A program made the translations under genes and the position numbers. Of a stretch of DNA of 9,219 bases, positions 1 through 7,035 are shown piece by piece. A model generated the notes under the pieces. That model searched no databases. It saw only the letters and a list, made by a program, of their open reading frames with translations, and was not told the origin of the DNA. Positions within the stretch are counted from its first letter, which is position 1. Each line of letters starts with the position of its first letter. This DNA comes from G039029935 sp039029935 (GTDB taxonomy: Bacteria > Chloroflexota > Anaerolineae > Caldilineales > Caldilineaceae): contig JBCCFC010000486.1 in NCBI GenBank assembly GCA_039029935.1, forward strand, positions 1-9,219, written 5' to 3'.

Positions 1-891
1 GAGAACAAAGCTGGCCTTATCCATCGATTTTGGATGCACCATTTCCTACAACATATGGATGCTTTGAATTTGCCCCATGCCCGTAAGATGATTGTCTATC
101 TGACCCAATATGCGGACGATGAAGTGCATGTCGAGCAATTGGTCGAGGATTTAGGCCTGCCCATGACTGTTGTGGAGGCCAATGATACATTGCAACGGCT
201 TATCTGGTGTGATCTAGTTCGTGAGGAAAGCGATCAGTTTTATGGTGGGCTTTCAGACCCGATGTTGGCGTGGATGTTGAAAATCAAATATGGATGGGAA
301 ATTGAACGGCTAAAACGCAAAGAGTCCATTGCACAAATGGAGGCGTCATTAGCTGAACGGACCCTTGTTGCCCAGAAGGAGATGATTGGGAAATTGCAAG
401 GTGAACTCAGGTACTGGGTCGGTCATATCGCTGAGGTATTTATCAAAAAGTTTATGGCGCATCACTTCAAAGACCAGTTGATTGAAGGCGCAGACCATTT
501 CAACCGAGCCGGGAAACTCAAATTAAGCCGTATTTTCCGTCTCTTTGACACAACGGTTAAACCTGAAGGCGCACCAAAACCATTCCAAATTGATATCTAT
601 GCGCTTCCCACTGATCCAGACGCGCCGCCTTGGGTCGTCGAGGTGAAGAATTGGCAAGACCCGGTGAGTAAACCAATGGTTGTGCATTTTTGGGAAGCCG
701 CACAGCATTTGGCCGATGACAAAGGGCATGATGCCGTTGTCTGTTGGTTCCATGCGCGGGGAGGCTTTACCGAACCAGCGAGAGCGTTTATGCAGGAGCA
801 GGGGATGCTGTTTACGGATGAAACGGGGTTGACAAAGACGTTGCAGCATTTTCAGGTAATTGAACGGTGGCGCGAAGTGGAAGAGGCATAG
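1..891 (+). CDS. C-terminal part of an ATPase-like protein with a PD-(D/E)XK nuclease-like domain (5' partial)
   Basis: The frame is open from base 1. The first ATG (base 34) has no ribosome binding site, and the 11 codons before it read as normal protein, so the gene very probably starts outside the window. Numbering from that ATG, residues 10-95 look like a winged-helix region, and residues 90-125 form a charged helix. Residues 126-285 look like a restriction-endonuclease-like fold: E134 in the first helix, then D187 in a strand (FQIDIY), then E203-V-K205 in the next strand (WVVEVKNW), the usual D...ExK layout. This C-terminal arrangement resembles archaeal-type AAA ATPases fused to a nuclease domain, whose ATPase half would lie upstream. 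The role is unknown; DNA cleavage or defence is inference. The sulfatase follows after 32 bases on the same strand, so cotranscription is possible. Confidence 0.7.
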   Translation, partial: ENKAGLIHRFWMHHFLQHMDALNLPHARKMIVYLTQYADDEVHVEQLVEDLGLPMTVVEANDTLQRLIWCDLVREESDQFYGGLSDPMLAWMLKIKYGWEIERLKRKESIAQMEASLAERTLVAQKEMIGKLQGELRYWVGHIAEVFIKKFMAHHFKDQLIEGADHFNRAGKLKLSRIFRLFDTTVKPEGAPKPFQIDIYALPTDPDAPPWVVEVKNWQDPVSKPMVVHFWEAAQHLADDKGHDAVVCWFHARGGFTEPARAFMQEQGMLFTDETGLTKTLQHFQVIERWREVEEA

Positions 892-907
892 ACAGAATCT
901 AATAAGC

Positions 908-914
908 AAAGGAG
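908..914 (+). promoter_or_regulatory. ribosome binding site of the sulfatase gene
   Basis: AAAGGAG lies 9 bases before the ATG at 924, a strong Shine-Dalgarno match. It fixes the start of the sulfatase. Confidence 0.8.
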
Positions 915-923
915 AAATTTATT

Positions 924-2333
924 ATGGCAAACGAGATCAACACAAAACCCAATTTCATCATCTTTCTCACCGATGATCAAGGCTACGGCGATTTGTCCTG
1001 TATGGGCTGCGAGGACTTTCGTACCCCGCACTTAGATCGCCTCGCCACCGATGGGGTACGCTTCACCAATTGGTACTCCAACTCACCCGTCTGTAGCCCG
1101 GCCCGTGCCTCGCTGCTCACAGGACGCTATCCGGGCAATGCCGGGGTGCGCTCAATCTTGGCGGGCCATCGCACGGCCACAGGTTTGCCCCAAAGCACAC
1201 CCTCGCTGGCAACCGCGCTCAAGCCCCTCGGCTATCAGACCTACATGGCGGGTAAATGGCATCTTGGCCTGGCCGATGGCTCACGTCCACACCATCACGG
1301 CTTTGACCATTGGTATGGCTTTATGGCGGGCTGCATCGACTTCTATTCACACATCTTCTACTGGGGCATGAACAAACCGGGGCCAGCACTAAACCCTACA
1401 CATGACCTGTGGGAAGATGATGTTGAAATTTGGGACAACGGTCACTATTTCACCGAGGCTATCACGGCCAAGGCCATCGACTATCTGCGCCAAGCCGCCA
1501 GCAGCGATCAACCCTTCTTTCTCTATGTCCCTTACAACGCCCCACACTATCCCATGCACGCCCCACAAAAATACATGGACCGCTTCGCCCATCTGCCTTG
1601 GGATCGACAGGTGATGGCCGCGATGATCAGCGCAGTCGATGATGGTGTTGGCGAGATTATGGCCGAGTTGGAGCGGCTGGGTATGGCTGATAACACCTGT
1701 ACCTTCTTTACAGCCGACAATGGTCCCTCGCGTGAGTCTCGCAACTGGCTGGATGGCACACAAGACCCCTATTATGGGGGGAGTGCTGGCAAGCTAAAAG
1801 GCCACAAATTTAGTCTCTATGAAGGGGGCATCCGCGTGCCGGGCATCATGCACTGGCCGGGGACTGTGCCCGGTGGTCAGGTGCTGGATGAGCCGTGTGC
1901 GTCGATGGATGTCCTACCAACTGCATTGGGTGCTGTCGCTCGTGCGGGTCAAAATGATGTCTATGCGAATATTGATACAGGTATTGATATGGGTGAAATC
2001 AATGGTATTGATTTACTGCCCTACGTCACCGAAGGCAATGCACCCGCCACCCGTCCCATCTTCTGGGAGCAGGGCAAGCAAACTGCTGTGCGGCATGGTA
2101 AGTGGAAGTTGGTATTGAATGGGCAACTTGTGGAAGGCACACCATCTGAAGATAATGTTCATCTGGCGAACTTGGATGAAGACATGGGTGAGCAGATCAA
2201 CTTGAAGAATGCCGAACGGGCGATTACGGCTGAGTTGACCGCGTTGGCAGAGTCTTGGCGCGAGAAGATTGAGGCGCGGTGGGTGCGTGAGTTTTCGGTA
2301 GAAAAGCAGGGGATTGTGACGCATTCAGACTAA
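924..2333 (+). CDS. sulfatase (arylsulfatase type, formylglycine-dependent)
   Basis: This 469-residue protein is a complete S1-type sulfatase that hydrolyses sulfate esters; the substrate cannot be read from the sequence. Visible motifs are: the N-terminal metal site FLTDDQG (D17, D18); the formylglycine motif C57-S-P-A-R61, followed by the usual SLLTGRYP; the K111-W-H113-LG signature; H208 in NAPHYP; the second metal site D265-N266 in FFTADNGP; and a conserved lysine near 295 just before the EGGIRVP segment (300-306). A cysteine-type motif needs conversion to formylglycine by FGE or an anSME; neither gene is in this window. The N-terminus (MANEINTKPNFIIFL) has no signal peptide, so the protein looks cytoplasmic unless the start is wrong. 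The start is well supported by AAAGGAG at 908-914. The gene may be read from a promoter upstream of the nuclease gene, because the gap to that gene is only 32 bases. Confidence 0.95.
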   Translation: MANEINTKPNFIIFLTDDQGYGDLSCMGCEDFRTPHLDRLATDGVRFTNWYSNSPVCSPARASLLTGRYPGNAGVRSILAGHRTATGLPQSTPSLATALKPLGYQTYMAGKWHLGLADGSRPHHHGFDHWYGFMAGCIDFYSHIFYWGMNKPGPALNPTHDLWEDDVEIWDNGHYFTEAITAKAIDYLRQAASSDQPFFLYVPYNAPHYPMHAPQKYMDRFAHLPWDRQVMAAMISAVDDGVGEIMAELERLGMADNTCTFFTADNGPSRESRNWLDGTQDPYYGGSAGKLKGHKFSLYEGGIRVPGIMHWPGTVPGGQVLDEPCASMDVLPTALGAVARAGQNDVYANIDTGIDMGEINGIDLLPYVTEGNAPATRPIFWEQGKQTAVRHGKWKLVLNGQLVEGTPSEDNVHLANLDEDMGEQINLKNAERAITAELTALAESWREKIEARWVREFSVEKQGIVTHSD

Positions 2334-2373
2334 CCGCAGAGAGCGCGAAGGACGCAGAGATATTTAAAGAGAT
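2333..2373 (+). repeat. purine-rich CGCAGAG repeat element, copy 1
   Basis: Immediately after the sulfatase stop codon the sequence contains CGCAGAG twice (2335-2341 and 2353-2359, 18 bases apart) in a purine-rich context. From memory, similar CGCAGAG/CACAGAG elements sit between genes in many environmental bacteria; this was not searched. A related, more degenerate copy lies at 6282-6308 in the same orientation. The function is unknown. Confidence 0.5.
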
Positions 2374-2464
2374 AAAATAGAGTACTACCTATCATTGACT
2401 TTACCAATCATGTGAAGTATCAGGTGATAGCGCGAAATGGGTATGTGAGCAGACCTTTACGAAA

Positions 2465-2484
2465 ATATATTTATGTAAATATAT
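2465..2484. terminator. AT-rich perfect inverted repeat between convergent genes
   Basis: ATATATTTA (2465-2473) is followed by TG and then by its exact reverse complement TAAATATAT (2476-2484). It lies 5 bases beyond the stop codon of the minus-strand STAND gene (2490-2492) and about 130 bases after the sulfatase stop. The position suits a bidirectional transcription end, but the stem has no G:C pairs and would be weak. A protein-binding site is an alternative. Confidence 0.35.
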
Positions 2485-2489
2485 CCATA

Positions 2490-5400
2490 TTACGCTTCAT
2501 CCACAGTCGCACCCAACAACCCAAGCGTTGACATCTGCACATCCGTAATCCCTATCGCCCCCACAAAGTTGCTGCGTTCATAGGGACGGTCGGGGCGTAG
2601 GGTTTTCACGCAAAGACCGCTGGAGACATCCCACAATTTGATCGTCCCATCCGCACTGCCACTGGCGAGGTGTTGACCGTTGGGCGTGAAACAGACAGAC
2701 CAGACGCGGTCGGTATGTCCCTCTAGGGACATGAGTTGTTCGCCACTGGATATGTCCCATAAGCAGACGGTGTGATCGGCACTACCGCTGGCGAGTCGCT
2801 GCCCATCGGGGTGAAAGCAGATTGAATTCACCCAGCTTGCATGACCTTGGAGCGTTTTGATGGCACGGTTTTTCTCTGTGTTGGCTGGCTCACTCACATC
2901 CCACAGGCGGATGGTGCTGTCACCACTCCCACTGGCCAAAATCGGTGCGGTTGGGCTAAAACACACGGTCCCAACAGGGCCTTCATGACCACGCAATGTT
3001 TGTAGAAAGCCTATTTCGCCCTGTTGCTCATTGTGGGCTGTCATATCCCACAATCGGATTGTTTGGTCACTGCTGCTGCTTGCCATCAAGCGTCCATCAG
3101 GGCAGACATGCAACGCCCAAATTGCACCATCATGCGCCTGAACGGTTTTGTACTGTACACTCTCCTTGTTGAGCGTGGTGAGGTCATGACACTCAATCAC
3201 CCCATCCCGGCGACCATTTAAGAGGTAACGACCATCATGCGTGAAAAAGACCACGCGAACATGGAGAGGATTCTCATCAAAGATGTGTCGAATACGGTTT
3301 GCTCGATGCGTTGTCTGTGTTTGTTCCTGAGCAATTGGCTGACTGCCCCCATGCATGATATCCCACGTATCCCACAAATTGATAATTCCATTGCTACCAC
3401 TTGCCAATAGCGGATCAGTCGGGTGAAAGCAGAGTGTCATGACCCAATTGTCATGACCAACCAAAGCGATTGGGGGCTGGTCACTGTGTATATCCCAGAC
3501 ATAGATCGTGCCGCGTTCACTGCCACAGACCAGCAGATATTTTGTGGGATGAAAGCAAATAGACCAAATCCGATTGGAATACCCTTGCCACTTTTGTAGT
3601 AGACCCCGTGTTGGTGCATGCCAGAGACGTACACAATGGTCCATGCCCCCCGTAACCAATGTCTGCCCATCATGACTCAGGCGTATTGCTTGAAGCATAC
3701 CATCGTGCCCCTGCCACGAGTGCATGAGTTTGCCTGTTGTCACATCCCATTGGTAGAGTTTGCCTTTTTGTCCACCGCTATAGAGTGTTCGGCTGTCAGG
3801 CGTGAAATCAATTGAGACTTGTTCTGTATTCGCTGCTCCTACCGTGAGGATATACTGGCTGTTGGTTGTATCCCATACTTTAATAGGAGTCCCGCCTACA
3901 CCCGCAAGCCACTTACCATCACGACTAAACCTAAGTTGCATGACACCGTTAAATGTTTGTGATGCGACAAGCGTATGATGAATATACTCATCATCAATAT
4001 ATCGTAGAACTGTTTGATACTCATTATTGCTGCTGGCAATCATCTGTCCATCGGGGCTAAAACGGACCGCCATCACCTCCGCACTATCTGTAAATTGTAC
4101 ATGGTGTATTTCGTGTCCTCGTGATTGACCAACACCCTGAAGATTCCAAATACGTATTGTATGGTCACGACTTCCACTCACCAAATACTGTCCGTTTGGG
4201 CTAAAGTGGGCAGAGCTGACTCGGCCTGTATGACCTGCCAATGTTGCAAGGTTGGTTCCAGTGTCCGTACGCCACAGTTGGAGGAGGTGATCGTTACTTG
4301 TGCTAGCGATCATCTGTCCGTCGGGGCTAAAGCTGACTGTATTGATACGGGCTTCGTGTCCTTGCCACTGATGCAACGTTTGCCCATCTTGGCGGCGTAC
4401 AATCCGAATTTCACCATCGGTCGTCCCAAACACAACCAATTCGTCGTTCGTGCTGATATCTACTGCCGAGATAGGTCCAAAGGCATGAAAGAGGGCAATA
4501 TGCTTGAAGTGTGCGTGGCTAAAATTAATATCTTGTAAGGTCAGGCGTTGCAGGTCAGCTTGCCAGATGCTCAACGTCGAAAAGTCCTGCCCAGACAAGT
4601 CGAGGTCCATGAGATGCGCCATATTGAGGATATTCCCAGCGGCATAGCCCGTTGGCATCCTGTCGCGCAGTCGCTGAGGGTAGACAAGGAGGCGTCGCTC
4701 GAACTCGGCGTTCCCCATTGTACTGATTAGGCGTGTAATAAGTGGTTGCAACAAGAGCCGCCGTTGACTTTGACGGACATGCCCAGCCGCCTGCATGTGC
4801 AACAACGCATAGCGATTTAATGTCTCCAACGTATCCTCAGTTAGCTCTGTATAGAGTTGGTCAATCAAGCCATCGGTCACATACTCCATAATGACATTTT
4901 GGAGCGTAAAGCCCTGATGATGTCTTTCAAGTAACGAACGTTGTTGCAGTGTGCGCAGGACATCCAGACAGTCCCGCTGTGTGACCCGTTGCGTGACAGC
5001 CTCCAGCAAATGCCCCGTCAACTGTTGGATGGAAAGCGGCTCTCGTGCAATGGCAAGCCATGTCACCAGTGCCTGTTCTAAGTCAGAAAGCCGCGCAAAC
5101 TGCTGATCCAAGACCTGTCGGATATCGCCAAAGATGAGCGTGTCTTCGGCAAGAAAGGCATCGACATCGCCAAAGTAGAATTCTTCAATGGTTTCGGCGA
5201 CCAGTTTCAACGCCAGGGGATGACCCGCATAGGAACGAATCAAGGGTGCATTTTGTGTTTGGTCGCTGTTCAACCCTTGTTGCGTCAATACCTGTTGGGC
5301 AGCCTCATCGGGCAAGCCTTCTAGTTGGAGTAAGTGGATGTTTGAACGCTCACGTACAAGTCGTGTAAATCGCTGCGGGCATTCGCGGCTGGTAAACAGA

Positions 5401-6257
5401 AGACAACTGTGGTGATGGCTTTCGGAGACACGCTGAATGAGCTGACCATAGCCTTCATACCCCGCACGGTAGCCCTGCACCCCTTGGTGTACCTGCATGA
5501 TGCTCTCGACATTATCGAGAATCAACAACGCTCGTTCCTGCTGTAGAAGGTGTATCAAGAGCCGGAGTTGCCCATCCAACTGTGTTGGCATTTTCGGTTG
5601 CTGTTCGTCGGCCAAGAACCCGATGATTTGCTGCAACGTGTCGCTGATGAGTGGCGCATTGAGCAGTGAACGCCAGATGATTTTGGTAAACGGTTGGTTG
5701 TTTATTGGCTGATGCTTGGGGCTTACCCATGAGTTGTCTGGAGCCAAGAGTGACGATATAAACCGCGCCGCGAGACTAGTTTTGCCCACACCGCCGACAC
5801 CAACAATGGAACAAAGGCGACAGTTGTCATGGAGTAGCCAAGTCTGGAGTAAGGAAAGCTCATGCTCTCGGCCAAACAAAGACGGCACATGGGGCATTTC
5901 CAACAGGTCCGTTTTGAGGACATCATCCTGCGTATCCACAGAACGCGTGTTGTTTGGCGTCGTTAAAGACGGGTCAACTGTCCTCTTTTGTTGTACGGCA
6001 ACGTCATCCAAGGGCATACGTTGCTGCGTGCGTTGTTCGGTTTCTGGCGATAGCGGCACACCGATATAGACATTCTGGATAATGTGACTGCCCACCGCTG
6101 TCGCCACACTCTGCTGAACATCACCTGCTGTGATTTGCTGGCCCGCAGGCGGTTGGGTCCCCTGCGCCACCTCACTAGACAACGCTTTTTCGTCCGTCCT
6201 GATTGCTTGCCCATCGACCCAAACGGGTTGAGCAGCATCCGCTTGAATTTTACTCAT
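2490..6257 (-). CDS. STAND-class NTPase: NB-ARC-type ATPase with 14 WD40 repeats
   Basis: This 1255-residue protein is probably a cytoplasmic signal-sensing switch ATPase. Residues 1-125 are a low-complexity, Q/T-rich stretch with no recognised effector domain. The ATPase follows: Walker A GVGGVGKT at about 153-160, Walker B LLILDN at about 244-249, a sensor FTSRE at about 288-292 and a GHPLAL motif at about 345-350. These are the marks of NB-ARC/AP-ATPases. Residues 380-540 are winged-helix and helical. Residues 549-584 (LDLSGQDFSTL and following) are pentapeptide-like. WD40 repeats fill 591-1218, and a tail with RPYERSN ends the protein. The start chosen is the ATG at 6257, because AAGG (6269-6272) lies 11 bases upstream of it; an in-frame TTG at 6266 is only 2 bases from that AAGG. 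Relatives act as regulators or in conflict and cell-death systems; the role here is inference. Confidence 0.92.
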   Translation of the reverse strand: MSKIQADAAQPVWVDGQAIRTDEKALSSEVAQGTQPPAGQQITAGDVQQSVATAVGSHIIQNVYIGVPLSPETEQRTQQRMPLDDVAVQQKRTVDPSLTTPNNTRSVDTQDDVLKTDLLEMPHVPSLFGREHELSLLQTWLLHDNCRLCSIVGVGGVGKTSLAARFISSLLAPDNSWVSPKHQPINNQPFTKIIWRSLLNAPLISDTLQQIIGFLADEQQPKMPTQLDGQLRLLIHLLQQERALLILDNVESIMQVHQGVQGYRAGYEGYGQLIQRVSESHHHSCLLFTSRECPQRFTRLVRERSNIHLLQLEGLPDEAAQQVLTQQGLNSDQTQNAPLIRSYAGHPLALKLVAETIEEFYFGDVDAFLAEDTLIFGDIRQVLDQQFARLSDLEQALVTWLAIAREPLSIQQLTGHLLEAVTQRVTQRDCLDVLRTLQQRSLLERHHQGFTLQNVIMEYVTDGLIDQLYTELTEDTLETLNRYALLHMQAAGHVRQSQRRLLLQPLITRLISTMGNAEFERRLLVYPQRLRDRMPTGYAAGNILNMAHLMDLDLSGQDFSTLSIWQADLQRLTLQDINFSHAHFKHIALFHAFGPISAVDISTNDELVVFGTTDGEIRIVRRQDGQTLHQWQGHEARINTVSFSPDGQMIASTSNDHLLQLWRTDTGTNLATLAGHTGRVSSAHFSPNGQYLVSGSRDHTIRIWNLQGVGQSRGHEIHHVQFTDSAEVMAVRFSPDGQMIASSNNEYQTVLRYIDDEYIHHTLVASQTFNGVMQLRFSRDGKWLAGVGGTPIKVWDTTNSQYILTVGAANTEQVSIDFTPDSRTLYSGGQKGKLYQWDVTTGKLMHSWQGHDGMLQAIRLSHDGQTLVTGGMDHCVRLWHAPTRGLLQKWQGYSNRIWSICFHPTKYLLVCGSERGTIYVWDIHSDQPPIALVGHDNWVMTLCFHPTDPLLASGSNGIINLWDTWDIMHGGSQPIAQEQTQTTHRANRIRHIFDENPLHVRVVFFTHDGRYLLNGRRDGVIECHDLTTLNKESVQYKTVQAHDGAIWALHVCPDGRLMASSSSDQTIRLWDMTAHNEQQGEIGFLQTLRGHEGPVGTVCFSPTAPILASGSGDSTIRLWDVSEPANTEKNRAIKTLQGHASWVNSICFHPDGQRLASGSADHTVCLWDISSGEQLMSLEGHTDRVWSVCFTPNGQHLASGSADGTIKLWDVSSGLCVKTLRPDRPYERSNFVGAIGITDVQMSTLGLLGATVDEA
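2604..4487 (-). repeat. coding WD40 repeat array (14 units, two propellers)
   Basis: I count 14 units, each starting near a GH-type dipeptide and ending near WD or an equivalent; several share the core SPDGQ...SGS.D.TI.LWD. Fourteen fits two seven-bladed beta-propellers. The last four units (coded by about 2604-3150) are close to consensus. Units 1, 4, 5 and 10 have lost the WD or GH marks, and unit 9 carries a roughly 20-residue insertion. WD40 propellers normally bind proteins or peptides, so this half is probably the sensor. Confidence 0.88.
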
Positions 6258-6281
6258 CGTATCCAATACCTTGATGAAAAA

Positions 6282-6308
6282 ACCGCAGAGTGCAACGAAC
6301 AGAGAGGT
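6282..6308 (+). repeat. degenerate CGCAGAG repeat, copy 2
   Basis: The sequence begins with the same AACCGCAGAG (6281-6290) as the copy after the sulfatase (2332-2341). It continues with GC, CGAA and CAGAGAG blocks that align with copy 1 only if gaps are allowed. It is in the same orientation and lies 24 bases upstream of the STAND start codon, so the STAND gene sits between two related direct repeats. Confidence 0.35.
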
Positions 6309-6357
6309 GTCCCAAAGAAGATCAGCGCGGTGTTATGGGTTTGTACCCTTGTACCTG

Positions 6358-6540
6358 TTATTTACGTTCTAAACGTGTTGTGTGGGCAAATGGTTCACAT
6401 TTTAAGAAGATACCCTCACGACAGAGGTTGTCAAAATAGGGTGTGCGCAGGAAGGAAGGGGTGGCATCGCCAGCCGCGTCAAAGCATTGCTGGTCGGTGG
6501 TGGTGAGCAGGATGTTTGGACGGTTGGCCTGTGTGTTCAT
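6358..6540 (-). pseudogene. sulfatase N-terminal remnant
   Basis: The 60-residue frame begins like a sulfatase: RPNILLTTTDQQ (residues 7-18, metal-binding Asp of the family) and then RTPYFDNLCREGI, the counterpart of the usual RTPNLDRLAREG. It stops at TAA (6358-6360) about where the C-x-P-x-R formylglycine motif is expected. The last residues (CEPFAHTTRLERK) no longer look like a sulfatase. A real sulfatase has over 400 residues, so this cannot be active. It keeps an ATG with a good GAGGAG site (6550-6555, 9-base spacing), which shows that it was once a genuine gene. It lies 30 bases after the aspartic protease stop. It appears to be a different subfamily from the intact sulfatase in this window, judging by the TTDQQ versus LTDDQG motif. 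Confidence 0.75.
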
Positions 6541-6549
6541 TAGTTATGT

Positions 6550-6555
6550 CTCCTC
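6550..6555 (-). promoter_or_regulatory. ribosome binding site of the sulfatase remnant
   Basis: On the minus strand GAGGAG stands 9 bases before the ATG at 6540. This intact site in front of a truncated gene suggests that the loss was recent or that the short peptide is still translated. Confidence 0.6.
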
Positions 6556-6570
6556 TGGTTGTGTTTGTGG

Positions 6571-7035
6571 TTACATCAATTCACCAAAATAGAATAGGTT
6601 GCTGGCTGGATCGACGGCAAAGCGAATCCGGTTGCGAAAGCCATCCAATCCAATAAAGTTGGGGAATCGCCATTGGTCATCTGGGTGTAGGTCGGGGACA
6701 AAGACAGTTGCTGCAATATCCTGTGATTCTCCAATAAGTGCATCAAAACGCATTGGTAAACGATATAGGGAACCCTGATATGTGATGCCTCGGATGCTCA
6801 TTGGCAATACCTGCATGTCTAGCGGCTCGGCATAATGAGCAACCTTCGCAAATACCATTGGATCTAAAATACACCAAGGCGCACCCGTATCAACAATAAA
6901 CGGAGTGGCTGTATGATAGTCCGCTAAATAGACATTGATAACAATACGTGCTGTTGTATCATCTTTATAGTGGTCAAGATACTCGATTGCACCTCGTGCA
7001 AACGTATCCAGTCCTAGTGGTAAAGTTTCAGCCAT
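6571..7035 (-). CDS. retropepsin-like aspartic protease (clan AA), single domain
   Basis: The protein has 154 residues. The active-site motif is D49-T50-G51-A52 inside PFIVDTGAPWCIL, the hydrophobic-hydrophobic-DTG-A pattern of retroviral-type aspartic proteases. The C-terminal NFIGLDGF...IRFAVDP (126-143) matches the second conserved segment of the fold (hydrophobic-hydrophobic-G, then a strand ending in D). One DTG per chain means it would act as a homodimer. There is no signal peptide or membrane segment, so it is presumably cytoplasmic. Its ATG overlaps the stop of the preceding gene by one base (TAATG), with TAAGG 10 bases upstream, which points to translational coupling. The natural substrate is unknown; the upstream partner is an obvious candidate to test. 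Loss of catalysis with only peptide binding cannot be excluded. Confidence 0.85.
   Translation of the reverse strand: MAETLPLGLDTFARGAIEYLDHYKDDTTARIVINVYLADYHTATPFIVDTGAPWCILDPMVFAKVAHYAEPLDMQVLPMSIRGITYQGSLYRLPMRFDALIGESQDIAATVFVPDLHPDDQWRFPNFIGLDGFRNRIRFAVDPASNLFYFGELM

Noticed and set aside
523..909. A 128-codon minus-strand frame opposite the nuclease gene
   Set aside because: It is antisense to a well-supported domain with D...ExK motif and shows no protein family features.
2604..4487. Periodic spacing of about 120-150 bases that could suggest a CRISPR or satellite array
   Set aside because: The units are translated WD40 repeats in one long open frame; DNA identity is limited to the coding consensus.
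6258..6266. TTG start three codons upstream for the STAND gene
   Set aside because: The only AAGG is 2 bases from the TTG, too close, but 11 bases from the ATG.
6364..6376. Small palindrome ACGTT-CTA-AACGT
   Set aside because: It is short, lies inside the decayed sulfatase frame and has no supporting context.
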